Source of the DNA: Saccharopolyspora oryzae | Lineage (GTDB): Bacteria; Actinomycetota; Actinomycetes; Mycobacteriales; Pseudonocardiaceae | Length of the DNA stretch: 64,000 nt | Direction of reading: 5' to 3' | Assembly (NCBI RefSeq): GCF_027853915.1 | Contig: NZ_JAQGLA010000003.1 | Coordinates: forward strand, 186,001 to 250,000 | In this document: positions 36,545 to 43,687 of the stretch, piece by piece | How the letters are laid out: the number at the start of each line of letters is the position of its first letter | How positions within the stretch are numbered: position 1 is the first letter of the stretch | Position numbers and translations under genes: made by a program | Notes under the pieces: generated by a model | Told to the model about the DNA's origin: nothing | Databases searched by the model: none | Seen by the model: only the letters and a program-made list of their open reading frames with translations

Positions 36545-37651
36545 ATGCGCGGAGGCCGGATCGCTGTCCTGGACTGGGTGATCGCCTTCGGCGTGGCCGC
36601 GGCCCTGCTGGTGACCGGGATTTCCGAGCAGCACTCCGCGACGCCGCTCGGCTACCCGTTGTTGGTCGCCGGTGGGCTGGCGCTCGTCGCGCGCCGTCGG
36701 TTCCCGGTCACCGTTCTGGTCGCGACCGGCGTGTCCGCGCTGGGCTACCAAGCCGCCGGTTTCGACGTGCCAGCAGTCGCGTTCCTGTTCGCGGTGTACG
36801 CCGTGGTCCGGGCCGGACACCGCCTCGTCGCGATCGCGGGTTCGGTGCTGATGCTGTTGGCCCTGCCGTTCGCGGTCCTGCTGTCCCCGCTCGATCTGGC
36901 CGTCGGTGAGGCGTTCGCGCGGACCCGGGACGTCCTCCAGATCGCCTGGCTGATCGCCGCCGGAGCGGCCGGTGAAGCGCTGCGGCAGGCCGAGCGCCGG
37001 GCGGACGAAGCCGAGCGCACCCGCGAGGAGACCGCGCGGCGTCGCGCCGACGAGGAGCGGCTGCACATCGCGCGGGAGCTGCACGATTCGCTCACCCACC
37101 AGATCTCCGTCATCAAGGTGCAGGCCGAAGCCGCCGTCCACCTGGCCCAGAAGCGGGGCGAGCAGCCTCCGGAGGCGCTGCTGGCGATCCGGCAGGCGGG
37201 CCGCGAGGCGTCGCGGGAACTGCGGGCGACGCTGGAAGCGCTGCGCGACGACGACAAGAACCCGCCGCGCGGGCTCGACCACGTCCCGGACCTCGTCAGC
37301 CAGGCCCGCACGACCGGCCTCGACGCGGAGCTGACGATCGAGGGCCGGCGGGGCGAGCTGCCGTCCGCGGTCGACCGGACCGCGTACCGGATCGTCCAGG
37401 AATCCCTGACCAACATCGCCAGGCACGCCTCCGCCACCACCGCATCGGTTCGGATCGACTACCGCCCCGACGCCCTGGTCATCCGTGTCGACGACGACGG
37501 CACCGCCGCGCCGAAGACCTCAACACCCGGCGTCGGGCTGCTCGGGATGCGGGAGCGGGTCACCGCGCTCGGCGGCGAACTGCGCGCGGCCCCGCGCGAC
37601 GAGGGCGGCTTCACCGTCCGGGCAGAACTCCCCGTGGAGCGAAAACCGTGA
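36545..37651 (+). CDS. Sensor histidine kinase, HisKA_3 type
   Basis: The 368-residue membrane kinase has about five N-terminal membrane segments (up to about 142), a coiled linker rich in Glu and Arg, and a HisKA_3 dimerisation domain with the phosphoacceptor His180 (ARELHDSLTHQI). The ATPase domain follows, with N-box ESLTNIARHA, a VDDDG segment and GVGLLGMRERV. It is the sensor for the regulator encoded next, with which it overlaps by 4 bp. The signal is unknown; the short loops between membrane segments suggest sensing at the membrane. Confidence 0.93.
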   Translation: MRGGRIAVLDWVIAFGVAAALLVTGISEQHSATPLGYPLLVAGGLALVARRRFPVTVLVATGVSALGYQAAGFDVPAVAFLFAVYAVVRAGHRLVAIAGSVLMLLALPFAVLLSPLDLAVGEAFARTRDVLQIAWLIAAGAAGEALRQAERRADEAERTREETARRRADEERLHIARELHDSLTHQISVIKVQAEAAVHLAQKRGEQPPEALLAIRQAGREASRELRATLEALRDDDKNPPRGLDHVPDLVSQARTTGLDAELTIEGRRGELPSAVDRTAYRIVQESLTNIARHASATTASVRIDYRPDALVIRVDDDGTAAPKTSTPGVGLLGMRERVTALGGELRAAPRDEGGFTVRAELPVERKP

Positions 37652-38310
37652 TCCGAGTCCTGCTGGTCGACGACCAACCGCTCATCCGAGGCGGGTTCCG
37701 CGCGCTCCTCGACGCCGAGGACGACATCGAGGTGGTGGCAGAGGCCGCCGACGGCGGTGAAGGCGTGGCCCTGGCCCGGCAGCACCTGCCGGACATCGCG
37801 CTGGTCGACGTCCGGATGCCGGTCGTCGACGGCATCGAGGCGACCCGCCGCATCGCCGAAGACCCGGCGCTGGCCCAGGTGCACGTCGTCATCCTGACCA
37901 ACTACGGCCTGGACGAGCACGTCTTCAACGCCCTGCGCGCGGGCGCGGCCGGATTCCTGGTCAAGGACATCGAACCGGAGGACTTCCTGCACGCCGTGCG
38001 CGTCGCTGCCCGAGGTGATGCCCTGCTCGCACCGTCGATCACCCGCAAGCTGATCGACCGCTTCGTCGCCCAGCCGCTCGAACCCGCCACCGGCCGGGGG
38101 CTGGAGGAGCTGACCAACCGCGAGCGCGAGGCGGTCGCCCTGGTCGCGCACGGCCTGTCCAACGACGAGATCGCCGAACGCATGGTGATCACCCCGATGA
38201 CGGCGAAGACCCACGTCAACCGCGCCATGACCAAGCTCCGCGCCCGGGACCGAGCCCAACTCGTCGTCCTCGCCTACGAATCAGGCCTGGTCACCCCGCG
38301 AAACCCCTGA
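37648..38310 (+). CDS. Response regulator, NarL/LuxR family
   Basis: The 220-residue protein has a receiver domain with phosphoacceptor Asp54 (IALVDVRMP) and a C-terminal LuxR-type helix-turn-helix (about 152-212: ELTNREREAVALVAHGLSNDEIAERM). It is the partner of the preceding kinase; the GTG start lies in GTGA at the kinase stop. Target genes are not evident, although the CTACCGC repeats upstream of the kinase make autoregulation likely. Confidence 0.94.
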   Translation: MIRVLLVDDQPLIRGGFRALLDAEDDIEVVAEAADGGEGVALARQHLPDIALVDVRMPVVDGIEATRRIAEDPALAQVHVVILTNYGLDEHVFNALRAGAAGFLVKDIEPEDFLHAVRVAARGDALLAPSITRKLIDRFVAQPLEPATGRGLEELTNREREAVALVAHGLSNDEIAERMVITPMTAKTHVNRAMTKLRARDRAQLVVLAYESGLVTPRNP

Positions 38311-38322
38311 CCAGCTGCTGGG

Positions 38323-38328
38323 TAGGCT
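38323..38328 (+). promoter_or_regulatory. -10 hexamer TAGGCT, leaderless start
   Basis: TAGGCT lies 7 nt before the ATG at 38336. Confidence 0.5.
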
Positions 38329-38335
38329 GCCGGGC

Positions 38336-38494
38336 ATGGGCGATTACCTCCCGATCGTGCTGCTCGCGCTCGCCGGCTTCCTCATCGGCGGTGTCTACTC
38401 GACGTGGAAGACCGCCCGCGGGTTCTCGATCATGCTCGCCGTCGCCGCCGTGATGGCCATCGTCGGCGGCATCGGCTGGATGATCTACGGCTGA
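38336..38494 (+). CDS. Small two-segment membrane protein
   Basis: A 52-residue frame reads MGDYLPIVLLALAGFLIGG, then a short charged YSTWKTARG turn, then a second membrane helix ending GGIGWMIYG. Two helices with a central polar loop and a TAGGCT hexamer 7 nt upstream support a real leaderless gene. Function unknown. It lies 25 bases beyond the response regulator. Confidence 0.7.
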   Translation: MGDYLPIVLLALAGFLIGGVYSTWKTARGFSIMLAVAAVMAIVGGIGWMIYG

Positions 38495-38525
38495 ACCGCC
38501 GACGCGGCATCGATCTTCGAATGCT

Positions 38526-38738
38526 TCAGGTCGAGTGGGCAACGAGGGCCTGATCGGCGTCAGCGACCGCGTCGCGGAGCAGAGCGAAGCCCCGGCGAGT
38601 GCAGGTGAGCACCAGCTCGTCGTTGCCCTGGAAGATCAGGTTCACCTCGTCCACCGCCGGGTCGTACTCGTGCGTGACCACGGCGGTCTCCGATATCCCG
38701 ACCAGCGTGGCGGTCTCCACTCCTTGCCCTCGGTACAC
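38526..38738 (-). CDS. Small protein next to the XRE/DUF397 pair
   Basis: The 70-residue protein has an acidic, beta-rich start (VYRGQGVETATLVGISETAVVTHEYDPAVDEVNLIF) and a helical C-terminus (RGFALLRDAVADADQALV). GGAGGGGAGT lies just upstream of the GTG, a strong ribosome site. I do not recognise a family. It is divergent from the XRE regulator across a 150-base region with two palindromes, so it is probably controlled by that regulator. Confidence 0.65.
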   Translation of the reverse strand: MYRGQGVETATLVGISETAVVTHEYDPAVDEVNLIFQGNDELVLTCTRRGFALLRDAVADADQALVAHST

Positions 38739-38796
38739 GGCCGACTCCCCTCCGGGTACAAGACCCGAACTAGGTAAAGTTCAACTGACGGATATT

Positions 38797-38843
38797 TCAA
38801 GCCTCATATGAGGCTTGATTTGAGGATAAGGCTCATTATGAGC
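38797..38843. promoter_or_regulatory. Tandem palindromic operators in the XRE divergent promoter
   Basis: A perfect 22-bp palindrome at 38797-38818 (core GCCTCATATGAGGC) is followed by a second, 13-bp one at 38831-38843 (GCTCATTATGAGC). Both share the CTCAT-ATGAG arrangement and are much more AT-rich than their surroundings. They lie 47-93 bp before the XRE gene. Confidence 0.7.
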
Positions 38844-38889
38844 TTTGGCATTTCCCGAACCGGATGATTGATCGGACGAAGGGAGTCGT

Positions 38890-39747
38890 GTGCCGACCGG
38901 ACGTCAAACTGTGGAACGCCGTCAGCTCGGCCTCATGCTCCGCCGACTCCGCGACCGAGCGGGCAGGACCCAGCAGCAGGCAGCTCGCGCGATCGGCCGG
39001 GACACGGCCCGCATAAGCCAGGTCGAAACCGCGAAGGGCTCCTTCAGCGTCGACGAGCTGAGAACTCTTCTGGACTTCTACGAAGTCACCGAGGACGAGC
39101 GGCAGACAGCTCTGGAGCTCGGCGCTCAAGCCCGAAAACGCCAACGCGGCCGGACGTACACGGACCAGCTGCCGCGCTCCTTCGAGCGCCTCGCGGACCT
39201 CCAAGCCGACGCCAAGAAGATCGGCTTCTACGACACCGGCATCGTGCCAGGGCTGGCTCAGTCACCCGACTACGCGAAGGCTGTGATCGCGGCGTTCTGG
39301 TGGCAGGCACCAGAGGGCGAAGTTGAGAAGCTCGTTTCGTTTCGCATCGACCAGCAGCGTCGAGTCCTGGATTCGGAACCGCCGAAAGAGCTGGCCTTCG
39401 TGCTGACCGAGACCGCTCTTGACCAAGTGGTCGGCAGCGTGTCGGTGCTGCGTGGCCAGCTGCTGCACCTTCTCCAGCTGGGTGAGCGCCCCAACGCGGT
39501 CATCCAGGTCGTCCGCCGCGATGTGCCGAACAATCCGCTGCTCGGTGGTGGGCTCATCACTCTCGACTTCGCCGACGCGGCACCAAGAATCGCGTTCGCC
39601 GCGTCACACGGGCCTGCGACCTACCACGATCAAGAAGCAGATACTGGCCCCATGTTCCACGCCTTCGAACGGGCGCAGGAGCTTGCGCTGACGCCGAAGG
39701 AGTCGGCCGATCTCCTTCTGACCAAGCTGAAAGGCATGTCGCGATGA
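38890..39747 (+). CDS. XRE family regulator with DUF5753 domain (WhiJ-like)
   Basis: The 285-residue protein has an N-terminal XRE helix-turn-helix (about 10-66: LGLMLRRLRDRAGRTQQQAARAIGRDTARISQVE) and a C-terminal DUF5753 domain (about 95-280, IGFYDTGIVPGLAQSPDYAKAV and RRVLDSEPPKELAFVLTETAL). This combination with an adjacent DUF397 gene is the actinobacterial WhiJ-type pair, known in Streptomyces to affect development. GAAGGGAG precedes the GTG start. It overlaps the DUF397 gene by 4 bp. Confidence 0.92.
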   Translation: MPTGRQTVERRQLGLMLRRLRDRAGRTQQQAARAIGRDTARISQVETAKGSFSVDELRTLLDFYEVTEDERQTALELGAQARKRQRGRTYTDQLPRSFERLADLQADAKKIGFYDTGIVPGLAQSPDYAKAVIAAFWWQAPEGEVEKLVSFRIDQQRRVLDSEPPKELAFVLTETALDQVVGSVSVLRGQLLHLLQLGERPNAVIQVVRRDVPNNPLLGGGLITLDFADAAPRIAFAASHGPATYHDQEADTGPMFHAFERAQELALTPKESADLLLTKLKGMSR

Positions 39748-39920
39748 GCTACGACACCGGATGGTTCAAAAGCACCCGAAGCTCGGGATCCAGCAACGCC
39801 TGCGTCGAGGTTCGATTAACCGGCTTCGCCGTGGCGGTGCGGGATTCGAAGGCCCCTGACGACGGGTGCATCCAAGTCAGCCACACCGCATGGCGGAGCT
39901 TCCTGGCCAGTCTTCGTTGA
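39744..39920 (+). CDS. DUF397 protein (partner of the XRE regulator)
   Basis: This 58-residue protein, MSYDTGWFKSTRSSGSSNACVEV at the start and VAVRDSKAPDDG then AWRSFLASLR at the end, is a complete DUF397 domain. Its ATG overlaps the regulator stop as ATGA, so the two are translationally coupled. DUF397 proteins are thought to bind or oppose their neighbouring XRE regulators, in a toxin-antitoxin-like or signalling arrangement. Confidence 0.93.
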   Translation: MSYDTGWFKSTRSSGSSNACVEVRLTGFAVAVRDSKAPDDGCIQVSHTAWRSFLASLR

Positions 39921-40266
39921 AGGACTCAGCGCAACACTGGTCGCTAGGTGCGCGAAGGGCGTCTTCCTGTTGATCGGGGAGGCGCTCTTCGCGCTGTTGG
40001 GCCAGCTCTTGGTGCCTCTGGGGTGCCCGCCGGTTCGGGCTGCCTGTCCAATGAGGACTATTCTCTGGCGGAAGAACCGCTTTATACTGCGGGGTTCGCC
40101 AAAAAACCTCCTGCTTTCGGGGATATTCCAGTCCACCCGTCGGCCGGGAAGAGTTCACGGCTTCGGCACTGATCGGAAACCGGCCGCCCTCTACATTCCC
40201 TGAGGCCTGTTTTGGTCGTTTTCGGCCGCAGGTCCTCTGTTTCCGCTCTTGGAGAGGGACAACATC
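39921..40266. other. Intergenic region with one hairpin
   Basis: No convincing gene is present in these 346 bases. A hairpin at 39950-39994 follows the DUF397 gene. TATACT at 40083-40088 is a possible -10 box, and GTTCAC at 40152-40157 is a lone PHO-box-like half-site. The rest shows nothing recognisable. Confidence 0.55.
39950..39994 (+). terminator. Hairpin after the DUF397 gene
   Basis: An 18-bp stem on the RNA, with GCGCGAAG (39950-39957) pairing with CTTCGCGC (39987-39994) and continuing inward through several G-U pairs. It shares TGCGCGAAGGGCGTCT with the terminator at 41474-41515. Confidence 0.65.
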
Positions 40267-41421
40267 GTGGAAAGACGGAATTTCCTCCGCGCTGCCGTGG
40301 TCGGTGGCACCGCGGTCACCTTGGGATTCAGCGTCACACGGGAATCCATCGCCTACCCCGCCCAGACCGGTACCAGCCCCTACGGAGCCCTGCAGGCCGC
40401 TGACGCCAACGGCATCCAGCTGCCCGCCGGCTTCACCAGCCGCGTGATCGCCCGATCCACCAAGACCGTCGGCAACACGGGCTACACCTGGCACAGCGCA
40501 CCCGACGGCGGCGCGTGCTTCGCCGACGGAGCCGGCTGGATCTACGTCTCCAACTCCGAGATGAGCAGCGGCGGCGGTGGTGTCAGCGCCGTCAAGTTCG
40601 ACGCCGACGGCAACGTCACCGGCGCCTACCGCATCCTCGCCGGCACCACCCGCAACTGCGCCGGCGGCCCCACTCCGTGGAACACCTGGCTGTCCTGCGA
40701 GGAAACCGACTTCGGCTACACCTGGGAAACCGACCCCCGGGGCATCAACCCCGCCGTCCGGCGCGACGCGATGGGCCAGTTCAAGCACGAGGCCGCCGCC
40801 TGCGACCCCGACCGCAAGGTCATCTACCAGACCGAGGACCAGCCCGACGGCTGCTTCTACCGGTTCATCCCCACCACCTGGGGCGACCTGTCGGCCGGCG
40901 GCACCCTGCAGGTGCTCGTCGAGAACGGCAGCGCCCTGTCCTGGGTGAACGTCCCCGACCCCGACGGCAACCCCACCGCCACTCGCAAGCAGGTCTCCGG
41001 CGCGAAGCTCTTCAACGGCGGTGAAGGCGCGTTCTACCGCAGCGGCACCTGCTACTTCACCACCAAGGGCGACAACCGCGTCTGGGCCTACGACGCGGTG
41101 AACAACCAGCTGCACATCGCCTACGACGACAACCTGACCTCGAACCCGCCGCTGACCGGCGTGGACAACATCACCGGTGCCGCCGTCGGCGACCTGTACG
41201 TCGCCGAAGACGGCGGCAACATGGAAGTCTGCATCATCACCCCCGACGACGTCGTCGCCCCGTTCCTCCGCATCAACGGCCAGTCGGGCTCCGAGATCGC
41301 CGGTGTCGCGTTCAACCCCGCCGGAAACCGCCTGTACTTCTCCTCCCAGCGCGGCACCACCGGCACCAGCAGCGGCGGTATCACCTACGAAGTCACCGGC
41401 CCCTTCCGCACCACCCTCTGA
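40267..41421 (+). CDS. Tat-exported PhoX-like phosphatase (DUF839)
   Basis: The 384-residue protein starts VERRNFLRAAVVGGTAVTLGF, a twin-arginine signal (RRNFLR). The mature domain belongs to the PhoX/DUF839 beta-propeller phosphatases: NCAGGPTPWNTWLSCEE, GQFKHEAAACDPDRKVIYQTED and AKLFNGGEGAFY are the conserved blocks that supply calcium and iron ligands. It should hydrolyse phosphate esters outside the cell. It is shorter than classical PhoX, as in related actinobacterial proteins. GGAGAGGG precedes the GTG. Two hairpins sharing a 16-mer flank the gene. Confidence 0.85.
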   Translation: MERRNFLRAAVVGGTAVTLGFSVTRESIAYPAQTGTSPYGALQAADANGIQLPAGFTSRVIARSTKTVGNTGYTWHSAPDGGACFADGAGWIYVSNSEMSSGGGGVSAVKFDADGNVTGAYRILAGTTRNCAGGPTPWNTWLSCEETDFGYTWETDPRGINPAVRRDAMGQFKHEAAACDPDRKVIYQTEDQPDGCFYRFIPTTWGDLSAGGTLQVLVENGSALSWVNVPDPDGNPTATRKQVSGAKLFNGGEGAFYRSGTCYFTTKGDNRVWAYDAVNNQLHIAYDDNLTSNPPLTGVDNITGAAVGDLYVAEDGGNMEVCIITPDDVVAPFLRINGQSGSEIAGVAFNPAGNRLYFSSQRGTTGTSSGGITYEVTGPFRTTL

Positions 41422-41479
41422 TCCTTCCTGACGCGTGGCGGTCGGTGCCGGAACCGCCGACCGCCACACCGAATGCGCG

Positions 41480-41515
41480 AAGGGCGTCTCCCCGTCGAAT
41501 CGGGGAGACGCCCTT
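41480..41515. terminator. Bidirectional terminator after the PhoX-like gene
   Basis: A perfect 15-bp stem (41480-41494 with 41501-41515) and loop TCGAAT lie between convergent genes ending at 41421 and 41527. The left arm is preceded by TGCGCGA, shared with the hairpin at 39949. Confidence 0.92.
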
Positions 41516-41526
41516 CTGCTGTCGGG

Positions 41527-42885
41527 TCAGCTCTTGGCCGCGACCTTCTCGGTTTCGTCCTCAGTGGACGGCTTGCCGTCGTCGTCGACGAAGGACTGCT
41601 CGTTGAACGGGAGGTCGCCCGCGAAGACCTGCTTCATCTGGTCGCGGTCGAGCTCCTTGGTCCAGGAGCCGATGAGGACCGTGGCCACCGCGTTGCCCGC
41701 GAAGTTGGTCAGGGCTCGGGCCTCGGACATGAAGCGGTCGATGCCCACGATCAAGCCGACGCCGTCCAGCAGTTCCGGGCGGTGCGACTGCAGACCGCCG
41801 GCCAGGGTCGCCAGACCCGCGCCGCTGACACCGGCCGCGCCCTTCGAGGCGACCATCATGAACAGCAGCAGGGCCACCTGCTCGCCCAGCGACAGCGGGT
41901 CGCCCAGGGCGCTGGCGATGAACAGCGACGCCATCGTCAGGTAGATCATGGTGCCGTCGAGGTTGAACGAGTAGCCCGTCGGCACCGTGATGCCCACGAC
42001 CGGCTTGCTCACGCCGAGGTGCTCCATCTTCGCGATCAGCCGCGGCAGCGCCGCCTCCGACGACGAGGTGGACACGATCAGCAGGAACTCGCGGCCCAGG
42101 TAGCGCAGCAGCGAGAAGATGTTGACCCGCGCGAACATCCACAGGATCGGTCCCAGGACCAGGAAGATGAACAGCAGGCAGGTCGTGTAGAAGCCGACCA
42201 TGATGATGGCCAGGCCCTTGAGCGCCGCCACGCCGGTCGCGCCGACCACCGCCGCGATCGCGCCGAACGCGCCGATCGGGGCCGCCCACATCACCATCGC
42301 CAGCATCTTGAACACCAGGCGCTGGACGTGCTCGATGCCGCGCAGGACCGGGGTGCCCTTGTCGCCCAGCGCCTGCAGCGCGAACCCGGCCAGCAGCGCG
42401 ACCAGCAGAGTCTGCAGGACCTGGCCCTCGGTCAGCGAGGACACCAGGGTCTTCGGGATGATCCCGAGCAGGAAGTCCGTGGTGCTCTGCGCTTCCTCAC
42501 CGGCCTGCTCGGCGCCCTGGCCGCGCATCGCGTCGGTGATCTGCAGGCCCTCACCGGGGTGCAGCACGTTGCCGACCGCGAGGCCGATGATCAGGGCGAC
42601 CACCGACATGATCATGAAGTAGCCGAGGGCGAGACCGCCGACCTTGCCGACCTTCGCGGCCTGCCGGACACCGCCGACGCCGAGCACGATGGTGCAGAAG
42701 ATGACCGGCGAGATCATCATCTTGATCAGGTCGACGAAGCCGGTGCCCAGCGGCTTGAGGGCCTTGCCGAGGCCGGGGGCCAGGAACCCGACGGCGATAC
42801 CGGCCAGCACGGCGACGATCACCGCGATGTAGAGGTAGTGCGTCCGGTCCCGGCGACGTGGTGCCGCAGCATCATTGCTTGCCAC
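41527..42885 (-). CDS. dctA: C4-dicarboxylate transporter DctA (DAACS family)
   Basis: The 452-residue protein imports succinate, fumarate or malate with protons or sodium. It has about eight membrane segments plus two re-entrant loops. The DAACS motifs are present: FVDLIKMMISPVIFCTIVLG, the serine-rich STSSSEAALPRLIAKME hairpin, GYSFNLDGTMIYLTMASLFIA and SKGAAGVSGAGLATLAG. GTAGGAG lies just before the GTG start. It ends convergently with the PhoX-like gene. The DcuS/DcuR-type two-component system 2 kb away is the likely regulator, a common pairing. Confidence 0.94.
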   Translation of the reverse strand: MASNDAAAPRRRDRTHYLYIAVIVAVLAGIAVGFLAPGLGKALKPLGTGFVDLIKMMISPVIFCTIVLGVGGVRQAAKVGKVGGLALGYFMIMSVVALIIGLAVGNVLHPGEGLQITDAMRGQGAEQAGEEAQSTTDFLLGIIPKTLVSSLTEGQVLQTLLVALLAGFALQALGDKGTPVLRGIEHVQRLVFKMLAMVMWAAPIGAFGAIAAVVGATGVAALKGLAIIMVGFYTTCLLFIFLVLGPILWMFARVNIFSLLRYLGREFLLIVSTSSSEAALPRLIAKMEHLGVSKPVVGITVPTGYSFNLDGTMIYLTMASLFIASALGDPLSLGEQVALLLFMMVASKGAAGVSGAGLATLAGGLQSHRPELLDGVGLIVGIDRFMSEARALTNFAGNAVATVLIGSWTKELDRDQMKQVFAGDLPFNEQSFVDDDGKPSTEDETEKVAAKS

Positions 42886-42993
42886 TGTTGCGCTCCTACC
42901 TGGGCGAGCCGGGTCATACTCGAGGCCGCCCGTGGCCCAGGTCACGGCGCGGCCGGGAGAGACTATCTGCGCCCGGCAACGCTGTCGTCACGC

Positions 42994-43011
42994 TTGTGTT
43001 CATTGTGTTCA
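42994..43011. promoter_or_regulatory. Tandem TTGTGTTCA repeat upstream of dctA
   Basis: Two direct copies of TTGTGTTCA (42994-43002 and 43003-43011) form an AT-rich island 109-126 bp before dctA, overlapping the 3' end of the TetR gene. Position and repeat form suit a response-regulator site; binding by the DcuR-type regulator is a guess. Confidence 0.4.
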
Positions 43012-43623
43012 CAAATGTGATGCGCCATCCGGATTCGCACGACCGCGCAGCGCGATCCCGGCGGCCCTGCGCACGACGTCGGAGGTCGTGCCCGCGATCT
43101 CGGCGTGCATGGCGGCATCGATCGCGCCGAGCAGCGCGCCGGTGAGCGCTGCGGCGGTCAGCTCGTCGAGGTCGTCGGGGTAGGCCTCGCGCAGGCCGTG
43201 CGCGAGCTGCTGCTGCAGGGATGCGTTGCGCAGCAGCGCGCCCGCGCGCAGGGCCGGGACTTCGGCGATCAGGCGGGCGCGGACGCGGGTGAGCTCGTGG
43301 TCGAGCGGGAAGCTCCAGGACTCCGCCGTGCTGAGCCGGTCGATGGTGCGCAGCAGCAGGTCTTCCGGGGATTCGCCTGCGGCGCGGTCGGCGAAGGCCT
43401 GCTGCAGCAGTTCGCCGTAGATCGCGTCGTCGGCGAAGACGACTTCGTCCTTGGTCGCGAAGTAGTTGAAGAACGTCGCGGGGGAGACCTCGGCGGTCGC
43501 CGCGATCTCGGCGACGGTGGTGCTGTCGTAGCCCTTGGCGTCGAACAGTCGGAGCGCTGCTTCGACCAGGGCCTGCTTGGTGCGCCGCTTCTTGCGCTCC
43601 CGAAGTCCGAGCTGCTCACTCAT
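43009..43623 (-). CDS. TetR family regulator
   Basis: The 204-residue protein has an N-terminal TetR helix-turn-helix (about 10-58: ALRLFDAKGYDSTTVAEIAATAEVSPATFFNYFATKDEVV) and a helical ligand domain. It is divergent from an FAD monooxygenase-like gene, the usual arrangement for repressor and target. The ATG at 43623 has TAGAAT 8 nt upstream, suggesting a leaderless message. Its 3' end touches the dctA upstream region. Confidence 0.93.
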   Translation of the reverse strand: MSEQLGLRERKKRRTKQALVEAALRLFDAKGYDSTTVAEIAATAEVSPATFFNYFATKDEVVFADDAIYGELLQQAFADRAAGESPEDLLLRTIDRLSTAESWSFPLDHELTRVRARLIAEVPALRAGALLRNASLQQQLAHGLREAYPDDLDELTAAALTGALLGAIDAAMHAEIAGTTSDVVRRAAGIALRGRANPDGASHL

Positions 43624-43631
43624 GGCCGCTG

Positions 43632-43680
43632 ATTCTACATCGCCTATAAAATTAGTCTCACTCTAAGTTTCTGCTAGCGT
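43632..43680. promoter_or_regulatory. Overlapping divergent promoters, TetR and FAD oxidoreductase
   Basis: Minus strand: TAGAAT (43632-43637) 8 nt before the tetR ATG. Plus strand: TTAGTC (43652-43657) and TAGCGT (43675-43680) with 17-bp spacing, the ATG at 43688 following by 7 nt. TTAG...CTAA at 43652-43666 is an imperfect palindrome over the plus -35 box and may be the TetR operator. Confidence 0.55.
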
Positions 43681-43687
43681 GGTGGTC

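Noticed and set aside
40140-40170. PHO box upstream of the PhoX-like gene
   Set aside because: Only one GTTCAC unit fits; the next 11-bp unit matches at three positions. Too weak to list as a site.
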